From Candidatus Hydrogenedentota bacterium (GTDB taxonomy: Bacteria > Hydrogenedentota > Hydrogenedentia > Hydrogenedentales > SLHB01): a DNA stretch of 11,171 nt. Numbering within the stretch: the first letter of the stretch is position 1; each line of letters begins with the position of its first letter. The stretch spans positions 1 through 11,171 of the forward strand of contig JAHDWY010000071.1 of the NCBI GenBank assembly GCA_023384315.1, read 5' to 3'. The notes beneath the pieces were generated by a model, which searched no databases, was not told the DNA's origin, and saw only the letters and a program-made list of their open reading frames with translations. A program made the translations under genes and the position numbers. This document shows positions 1 to 6,322 of the stretch, one piece after another.

Positions 1-57
1 GAACCTCCGGCCGCGCCGGCGCCGCCGGAGTCTACAAACGCGGAGCCCAAGCCCTAG
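1..57 (+). CDS. 3' end of an upstream gene (partial, unidentified)
   Basis: Reading from base 1 gives an open frame of 18 codons ending in TAG at 55-57, with the residues EPPAAPAPPESTNAEPKP. This Pro/Ala/Glu-rich composition is typical of a flexible C-terminal tail or linker. The frame ends 48 nt before the next plus-strand start, so the two genes could be co-transcribed. The length is too short to identify a family, and a random open stretch of this size in GC-rich DNA is possible, so the call rests on composition and position only. Confidence 0.35.
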   Translation, partial: EPPAAPAPPESTNAEPKP

Positions 58-105
58 TTTGATCGGGCATCGACCCATGGCCACCACCACGGAGGGCCGC
101 CCAGT

Positions 106-993
106 ATGACCCCGGAGCGCAAGCAGACGATCGTGGTGATCGTCATCGTAACCGCCACGGTTGGTGCCATGATTTTCGCGTTCATGGCGGGTCAGGACTC
201 CGGATTCAACCAAGCCACGGGTTCCGCCAAGCCGTTTACCACCGACAAACCGCGCGATGTGACCATGCCTATCGCGCGCAGCGAAGAAGCCGATACGCCG
301 GACTTTGAACCGGAAGATCTCGCCCGTCGCGATGCCCCCCAAAAGGAAACCAGGATGCTTCTGATGGACAGTCGTCTACGGGAACGGCTTGCTTCCAATG
401 AGGGCGAGCGCCTCGCCATGGAAGCGTTCGCCCAACTCGACCCCGTGAAGGGGGTCGGCTTCCTGGTCGAGCGGCTGCCCGGAATCGCGTCCGCCGCGGA
501 AGCGACCGCCATATATTCCGCGCTCGGCAAGCTCTATCTGCAAACGGACCCGCCCCGGGCGGACCTGGCCGTGGCCAGTTTGCGCGAAGCCGCGCGTCTC
601 GCGGAGACCGCCGAAGCGGCCCTTGCCGCCGTGCTCGCCGAAATCAATGTGCTTCAGGAGCAGGGGTGGAATGTGGCGGGTCCACGACTGCTGGAAGCGT
701 TTCCCGAAGGTTCGGCCGTGACCTTGTCCGGGCTTCAGTTGTCCATTCTGAAAGGAAAGTACCACGCGGAGACGGGCGACACCCAAACCGCGGAATCGGT
801 ATACAAACGCGCCGCCGAACAAGCTATAGAGAATCGCGAGCGCCTCGGCCCCGACGCCGACGCCGTGTACCGGCAGATCTGCCTCGACCTCTCCCGTCTC
901 TACCGCGACAACAACCGCGACGCCGACGCGGAGCGCGTTCTCCGGGCCATGCGCCTGCGCCTCGACGAAGACGCCCCGGCAACGCTGCCGTGA
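106..993 (+). CDS. membrane-anchored TPR-like protein, function unknown
   Basis: This encodes 295 residues. The start at 106 is supported by a GGAGG Shine-Dalgarno sequence at 91-95. Residues about 8-28 form one hydrophobic segment after a short basic N-terminus (PERK), which fits a signal anchor with the rest outside the cytoplasm. Residues about 30-85 are polar, Pro/Asp/Glu-rich and probably a linker. From about residue 95 the protein is helical and Ala/Leu-rich, with TPR-like helix pairs near 133-166 (around IYSALGKLYLQ), 208-240 (around LKGKYHAETGDTQTAESVYKRA) and 255-286 (around LSRLYRDNNRDADAERVLRA). TPR repeats normally mediate protein-protein contacts, so a scaffold role in the envelope is a reasonable inference. 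No catalytic motif is visible. It lies 92 bp upstream of the secreted GH99-like gene on the same strand, but I see no proof of a functional link. Confidence 0.8.
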   Translation: MTPERKQTIVVIVIVTATVGAMIFAFMAGQDSGFNQATGSAKPFTTDKPRDVTMPIARSEEADTPDFEPEDLARRDAPQKETRMLLMDSRLRERLASNEGERLAMEAFAQLDPVKGVGFLVERLPGIASAAEATAIYSALGKLYLQTDPPRADLAVASLREAARLAETAEAALAAVLAEINVLQEQGWNVAGPRLLEAFPEGSAVTLSGLQLSILKGKYHAETGDTQTAESVYKRAAEQAIENRERLGPDADAVYRQICLDLSRLYRDNNRDADAERVLRAMRLRLDEDAPATLP

Positions 994-1085
994 ATAACGT
1001 CTTGATCAACCCCCTACTTTTCCACCTCGGGAATCTTCTAAGATTGTCCACATGAAATGCAGTTCCATTCTATGAGGGGGTCGTC

Positions 1086-3758
1086 ATGATTTCGCTTCCA
1101 AGTCTAGCTCTTGCCTTTGTTGCTGCCGCGGCTGGTTTGCCGTCGTGGGGTTTTGATGCGCCGGAGGACGGGGCGGCATGGGTAGCGAATGCGCACTTGA
1201 GCAATGTGGCGGTGCGCGACGGCGTCCTTGTGGCGGATGCCACAGGCTGGGATCCCTTCTTCGTTTGCTCCGGCCTTTCGTTTCCCGCGTCGCCTTGGCA
1301 GTACGTGGTGATTCGCATGAAAGCCGACCAATCCGGATCGGGCGAATTGTTCTTCACGGGAACGGAGGAAGGCGAGTACGGAGGCTTATCGCAGGACCGA
1401 AGCCGGCGATTTCACGTTGACGTTGACGGCGACTATCACGACATCTTCGTATTTCCTTTCTGGCAGGCGGAAGGTCAAATCGTAAAGCTCCGGCTGGATC
1501 TCTTTGATGGCGCCCGCTTCGAGATCGATTCCATTGAGATCCGGTCCTGGGGCGACGCGGAGAACCCCATAACCGGACAGTACGCGTGGAACCTCGAACC
1601 CGCAGGCGCTTGGCGCATTGCCGATTCGGCGAAGGAGCGATTTTCGCCGCCATTGCGACTATCGATTGAAGAGCGCGGTTGGGCGACGATCGAAATCAAG
1701 TCCGAGCGCGACACGGTAGGCACGCTATTGTGGGCGGCCGAGGGCATACCGGGTCTGCAGAGCGAATCGTTTTCGATACGCGGGGGTGATCGTCCGCGCG
1801 CGTACAATCTGGAACTGTTCGGCAACAAAGCCTGGACGGGGACCTTGCTGGCTCTCGGGCTGCGTATCGAGGATTCTGATGCCGTGCCAACGACGGTGTC
1901 CATCGGGGAAGAACCGGCGGGGCCTCCCGAACTTGCGGTAACGTACTTTGGGTTTGAGAACGGCATCAATCGCGCGGGCGCGGACTGTGAAGTGCTGCTT
2001 CGCGTCACGAATGTTGGCGGTCGAAGGCAAGGCATTCGCGGCATTCACTTGGAACCCGGTGAAGGGCTTGAAGTGACTGCCGCACCAGAAGACGTGCAAG
2101 TCGAAGGGTTGGACCACGAGGAGTACGTGGACTTCGTCTGGACCGTTCGCGCGTCCGAGCCGGGAGCACGAAGCGCGTTGGTCCACTTTGAAGGAAAGGG
2201 CAACCTGCCGGAGCCGGCGACGGCGCATCTGACGTTCTCGGAACCCTTGGGTCTGGAGGCGGCGGACTACGTGCCCGAGCCGCGGCCGGTGACGACGTCG
2301 ATCGAAGTGGCGGCGTACTATTTCCCTGGCTGGGATTCCCCCGCGAAGTGGGATCCGGTCCAACGCGTCGCGCCGATTCGCAAACCGGTGTTGGGGTACT
2401 ACGATGAGAGCTATTCCGAGTGTGTGGACTGGCAGATCAAGTGGGCGGTGGAGAACGGCATTTCCGTGTTCCTTGTCGACTGGTACTGGGTAAAAGGGAA
2501 CCAACACCTAACGCACTGGTTCGAGGCGTACAAGAAATCCCGTTACCGGGACGATCTGAAAGTGGCGATCATGTGGGCGAATCACAATCCGCCGGACACC
2601 CACTCGCGCGAGGACTGGCGCAACGTCACGCAAGAATGGATCGACCAGTACTTCGGCATGGAGAGTTACTACCGCATCGACGGAAAACCGGCCCTGTTCC
2701 TGTGGGACCCGCGCAACCTGCGCAACGATCTCGGCGGGTCCGAAGGCGCCAAGGCCGCCCTGGACGATTCGCAACAGATGGCGCGGGACGCTGGTTACGA
2801 GGGCATCGAGTTTGTAGCGGTGAACACCGCGGAGTCGCCCGCCTATGTCGAGATGCTCGCCGCGGAGGGCTATGCCGGCGCGACCAACTACCACGAATGG
2901 GGCAAGGCGACGGATTCCATGCTGCGACCGCAGCGCGCCCGGTTCGAAGACGTAGTCGCCACTGCGCCTGAGGCTTGGGCGCGGCGCAATGAAATGTGCA
3001 AACCCCTTATCTACTATCCTCTCGTGGATACCGGTTGGGATTCCCGGCCGTGGCATGGCGACAACTCGCTGGCCATTGAAGGCCGCACCCCCGCGCTGTT
3101 CGAGCAGTTGTTGCGAGAAGCCAAAACGTTCTGCGCGGCGAACGGCAAGTCGGTCGTGATCCTCGGCCCCGTCAACGAATGGGGCGAAGGCAGTTACATT
3201 GAACCCTGCACCGAATACGGATTCGCCATGCTCGAAGCCGTGCGTAATGTCTTTGCCGAAGGCGACCCCGCGTCGTGGCCGGTAAACGTCGCGCCCGGCG
3301 ACGTGGGTCGCGGCCCCTACGATTACCCGCCGATTGAACCCGTAACGGCGTGGGACTTCGACAAAGGGCCGGGCGAATGGCGCTCGATGATGAATGTAGG
3401 CGCGTTCCGAGCGGAAGACGGCGCGATCCGTCTGACAACCCTCGGTCGCGATCCGGCGATCGTCGTCCCGCTAACCGGCGTGCGGGCGTCCGCCTTCGAA
3501 GCGGCGGAGGTAACGATGCAGATCACCGGCGATTTGCCGCCTGAGATTCATGCCCAGCTCTTCTGGTCCCGGGGAGGCAATGGGACCAACGAGTCGGCTA
3601 GCGTGGTGGTTCCGCTCCAGACCAACGGCGCCATGCACAGGTATACTTTCGATCTGAGCACGAATCCCCGTTGGCGCGGGACGATTACGATGTTGCGCCT
3701 CGATCCCTGCGATGCAGCCAACGTGGAAATTGCGATCGACTCCTTTCAGTTGCGTTAA
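1086..3758 (+). CDS. secreted GH99-like / WbsX-domain multimodular protein
   Basis: This encodes 890 residues. The start follows a GAGGGGG ribosome-binding site at 1074-1080, and residues 1-20 look like a signal peptide, implying export. Residues about 22-152, 165-262 and 755-889 look like three related beta-sandwich (carbohydrate-binding-type) modules. Residues about 284-385 resemble a CARDB/NEW3 Ig-like domain. The core, about 405-725, matches the GH99-like/WbsX family: AAYYFPGW (409-416), VFLVDWYW (461-468), RIDGKPALFLW (530-540) and NEWGEGSYIEP (697-707). In bacterial GH99 endo-acting alpha-mannosidases the catalytic pair is two glutamates in an E-W-x-E motif; E698 and E701 fit that spacing. 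Some WbsX relatives are annotated as polysaccharide-biosynthesis proteins, but the signal peptide and binding modules favour extracellular glycan degradation. The substrate cannot be read from sequence. A weak -10-like TAAGAT at 1039-1044 precedes the gene. Confidence 0.88.
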   Translation: MISLPSLALAFVAAAAGLPSWGFDAPEDGAAWVANAHLSNVAVRDGVLVADATGWDPFFVCSGLSFPASPWQYVVIRMKADQSGSGELFFTGTEEGEYGGLSQDRSRRFHVDVDGDYHDIFVFPFWQAEGQIVKLRLDLFDGARFEIDSIEIRSWGDAENPITGQYAWNLEPAGAWRIADSAKERFSPPLRLSIEERGWATIEIKSERDTVGTLLWAAEGIPGLQSESFSIRGGDRPRAYNLELFGNKAWTGTLLALGLRIEDSDAVPTTVSIGEEPAGPPELAVTYFGFENGINRAGADCEVLLRVTNVGGRRQGIRGIHLEPGEGLEVTAAPEDVQVEGLDHEEYVDFVWTVRASEPGARSALVHFEGKGNLPEPATAHLTFSEPLGLEAADYVPEPRPVTTSIEVAAYYFPGWDSPAKWDPVQRVAPIRKPVLGYYDESYSECVDWQIKWAVENGISVFLVDWYWVKGNQHLTHWFEAYKKSRYRDDLKVAIMWANHNPPDTHSREDWRNVTQEWIDQYFGMESYYRIDGKPALFLWDPRNLRNDLGGSEGAKAALDDSQQMARDAGYEGIEFVAVNTAESPAYVEMLAAEGYAGATNYHEWGKATDSMLRPQRARFEDVVATAPEAWARRNEMCKPLIYYPLVDTGWDSRPWHGDNSLAIEGRTPALFEQLLREAKTFCAANGKSVVILGPVNEWGEGSYIEPCTEYGFAMLEAVRNVFAEGDPASWPVNVAPGDVGRGPYDYPPIEPVTAWDFDKGPGEWRSMMNVGAFRAEDGAIRLTTLGRDPAIVVPLTGVRASAFEAAEVTMQITGDLPPEIHAQLFWSRGGNGTNESASVVVPLQTNGAMHRYTFDLSTNPRWRGTITMLRLDPCDAANVEIAIDSFQLR

Positions 3759-3866
3759 GACCCTGTCACTGATATCGGATGCCGGCTACTTCCATGGCGG
3801 CTCCGTCCGTGAAATGCGAATCGAATCTCGCGGTGAGTTCTTCAGGCCGGACAGAAGGCACGCGTA

Positions 3867-4004
3867 GTGGTTGCATCAGGTGGTCAGAAGAAGGCATTTC
3901 ATCTGGTCGAATGCGAGTGGGCTGAAGGTTGGCTGGACGCTAACGAGACGGCCAACAGGCACGAGGAGGTAGCGAGACTTTTGCGGGAGCATGGCGCTGA
4001 GTAA
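3867..4004 (+). pseudogene. ankyrin-repeat-like C-terminal fragment, or a 45-residue leader ORF
   Basis: The plus frame from GTG at 3867 to TAA at 4002-4004 encodes 45 residues ending in HEEVARLLREHGAE, which closely resembles the last helices of a terminal ankyrin repeat. The preceding residues GWLDANETANR look like a degraded TPLDxA repeat start. The same frame stays open upstream only to a TGA at 3834-3836, so no full ankyrin protein exists here. I favour a decayed remnant of an ankyrin gene. The alternative is a small translated ORF: AGAAGG at 3853-3858 sits 8 nt before the GTG, and the ORF's stop overlaps the start of the next gene (ATGGCGCTGAGTAA, 3991-4004), an arrangement that can couple translation. 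Confidence 0.4.
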
Positions 4005-6294
4005 TCGAAGCCGGGGAGACGCGTTCGCAGTATGCGGTATCGTTGGGCTCGGTATCGCCATGTTCGCCGATGTGTTCGTGCGTCCGGGAACGCTGGCGAC
4101 GTTTACCAAGTCGGACGTGCTCGAATACTTCGGGCCCCTTCGGCACTACGCATACGGGGAACTTGCGAACGGCAACTTTCCCTTGTGGAATCCCCATATC
4201 CTCGCCGGTACCCCGTGCTTCGGGGCGTTTCAGGCGGGGTTGCTCTATCCGTTTAACGCCATCTATCTCGTCTTCCCGTTTACCACGGCCATCAACCTGG
4301 ATCTGTGGTTTCACGTCACCTTGATGGGGCTCACGATGTACGCGTGGGCGCGCCACACGTTGTCGCCGTTGCCCGCCTTTTATGCCGCAGCCGTGCCCAT
4401 GCTCGGGCCGTTCTTTCTGCACGTCATGTGCGGTCATCTGCCCATGCTCGCATGCCTGGCCTGGACGCCTCTTCTTTTCCTCGCTTACGACAAGCTGCGC
4501 GACGGTGGCGGGTTCGGCTGGTTTCTCTTGGGCACGCTTTCGGCCGCGCTTCAAGCGGTAGCCGGTTGGCCACAAGGCTTGATGATGGTGGTCATCGTTT
4601 TCGCCTTGTATTGGGTGTTGACCATCTGGTCGTCTAAGCACCCTATCCGCGTGAGCGCCTCCATGGCCGCTATGGCGTTTTTCGCCGGCGCCATGGCCAC
4701 GGCCCAATTGTGGACGGGCATGGAAACTAGCGCCGAAAGCGTGCGGGGCGGAGGGTTGCCCTACGTGTACGCCATGGGCTTCAGCCTGCCCCGGGAAAAC
4801 TTTCTGACCTATCTGGCGCCCACCGTTTTCGGCAACGATCATCATGTGCCCTATTTCGTGTGGAACCATTTCTGGGAATCGTGCGCGTTCATCGGCATTA
4901 CCACGCTGGTTCTGGCTATCATCGGCGCCCTCTGTGGACCGGGTAAACGGGTCCGCGTGCTGGCGCCGATCCTGCTCGCGCTGTTGGTGCTGGCCCTGGG
5001 CGGCTTCTCGCCGGTCCACCGGGTTCTGTACGACTGGATACCGGGATTCGATCAATTGCGCGCCATGGGCCGGTTCACCATCTACTTCTCCATGTTCGCC
5101 GCCCTGCTGGCCGGAGAGGGGTTCGCCGTGCTTCTTGCCGGGGGAAAAGTCTATCTCCGCTCCATTGCAGGTGGACTTGCCGCGCTTGCAGTCGTGCTCC
5201 TCGTCGCGTCGCTGATTACGATCCTGCCGTATAGCGCGTTGCCGCACGTGAATGAACTGCTGGCCATCCGCAACGCCGTTGTCGAGAACTGGCCGACCCG
5301 GTTTCCAGAAAGCGTTCATCAAGTCTACTTCGCGGCCGGTTCGTTGCTCGTCGCTGCCGGCACCTGCGTGATCCTCGCGCTGCTGTTCACCTGTGCGCGC
5401 AAACGATACAGTGCTGTCCTGATTATCCTTGCCCTGGGAATCGTCGAAGTGAGTGTCTTCGCACGCATCCACCGGGGCACCGCCACGTTTGAACAAATGG
5501 ACGGTCCCGCGGCGGCGGCGGTATACGCAGGTGATCCGGGCGAGCACCGCGTGCTCATGCGGGACGAGTACAACGCTCCTTTGACCGCACGGGGCTACGG
5601 CGTGTGGGGCTACGATGCCCTCGTCCTCGATCGCTACGCGCAGTTCTTTGGCCACACGGTCGACTACTCGAAACGGGTCGTCGACACGCACCTCCCACGC
5701 ATTCGCTACCAACCGCTCCACCGCATGCTCCGCTGCAAATACCTGATCTCGCCGAACGCATCCAAAAAGGGGGTGCGTGAGGTGGCCGATCCGATGCCGC
5801 GCTTTCGCATCGTGCGCGACGTACAGGTGATGCGCGGGAAGAAGCGCATTTTCGCGGCGCTGGACGATCCGGCATTCGATCCGGCACAGACCGTCGTTCT
5901 GGAGCAGAAACCCATGCCCGCGCCAGAGTTCGGGTCGAGTGTAGACGAGGTGCACGTGCTGAGCGGCGATTCGGACCATACTGTTCTGGAGGTTTCGCTC
6001 CAAACGCCGGGTATTCTGCTCGTGACGGATGCGTTTGCGAAGAGTTGGCGCGTGCGTTCACTCAAAGCGGATCCGCCGCAAACCCAGTATGAAGTGTTGC
6101 CGGCGAACTACGCGCTGCGCGCCGTGCCGCTTGCCGCAGGCGAACATCGCATTGTCATGGAGTACGTGCCCCCCGGATATGTGCACGGCCGGTGGATTTC
6201 ACTTGCCGCGACGACGGCGTATCTCTTCGCTGTCCTTACGTGGCTCATTCGATTCCGCACGAAGCGGAGCCAGCCAGGCGCAGGACCGGATTGA
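3991..6294 (+). CDS. YfhO-family polytopic membrane protein (GT-C-like)
   Basis: This encodes 767 residues. An in-frame TAG at 3970-3972 leaves ATG 3991 as the first ATG; a GGGAG lies almost directly before it, and a stronger GAGGAGGT at 3962-3969 is too far upstream for standard spacing. The N-terminal part carries the YfhO-like pattern: an acidic loop KSDVLEYFGPLR (40-51), then NFPLWNPHILAGTP (62-75) and LLYPFN (84-89). About 13 hydrophobic segments lie between residues 10 and 490, then a soluble region with PPGY near 727, and a last membrane helix around 734-752. YfhO relatives in Firmicutes are linked to glycosylation of cell-wall polymers, and the fold resembles GT-C glycosyltransferases with an acidic first loop. 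A role in adding sugar to a surface glycan is therefore plausible but not shown. It converges with the minus-strand gene, 28 bp away. Confidence 0.85.
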   Translation: MALSNRSRGDAFAVCGIVGLGIAMFADVFVRPGTLATFTKSDVLEYFGPLRHYAYGELANGNFPLWNPHILAGTPCFGAFQAGLLYPFNAIYLVFPFTTAINLDLWFHVTLMGLTMYAWARHTLSPLPAFYAAAVPMLGPFFLHVMCGHLPMLACLAWTPLLFLAYDKLRDGGGFGWFLLGTLSAALQAVAGWPQGLMMVVIVFALYWVLTIWSSKHPIRVSASMAAMAFFAGAMATAQLWTGMETSAESVRGGGLPYVYAMGFSLPRENFLTYLAPTVFGNDHHVPYFVWNHFWESCAFIGITTLVLAIIGALCGPGKRVRVLAPILLALLVLALGGFSPVHRVLYDWIPGFDQLRAMGRFTIYFSMFAALLAGEGFAVLLAGGKVYLRSIAGGLAALAVVLLVASLITILPYSALPHVNELLAIRNAVVENWPTRFPESVHQVYFAAGSLLVAAGTCVILALLFTCARKRYSAVLIILALGIVEVSVFARIHRGTATFEQMDGPAAAAVYAGDPGEHRVLMRDEYNAPLTARGYGVWGYDALVLDRYAQFFGHTVDYSKRVVDTHLPRIRYQPLHRMLRCKYLISPNASKKGVREVADPMPRFRIVRDVQVMRGKKRIFAALDDPAFDPAQTVVLEQKPMPAPEFGSSVDEVHVLSGDSDHTVLEVSLQTPGILLVTDAFAKSWRVRSLKADPPQTQYEVLPANYALRAVPLAAGEHRIVMEYVPPGYVHGRWISLAATTAYLFAVLTWLIRFRTKRSQPGAGPD

Positions 6295-6322
6295 GGGCGC
6301 TCGGTTCCTTCGAGAACGGGTA

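Noticed and set aside
1032..1045. Inverted repeat AATCTT-CT-AAGATT upstream of the GH99-like gene
   Set aside because: Six-base arms with a 2-nt gap are short enough to occur by chance, and it overlaps a weak -10-like sequence, so there is no independent support for an operator.
3940..6003. Long minus-strand open frame (687 codons) opposite the yfhO-like gene
   Set aside because: Its translation is rich in His, Arg, Gln and Gly with no membrane or domain pattern, while the plus strand gives a clear membrane protein. Long antisense frames are common opposite GC-rich genes.
6295..6322. Terminator between the convergent genes
   Set aside because: Only a 4-bp stem (GTTC/GAAC) is visible in the 28-bp gap, with no T-run on either strand.
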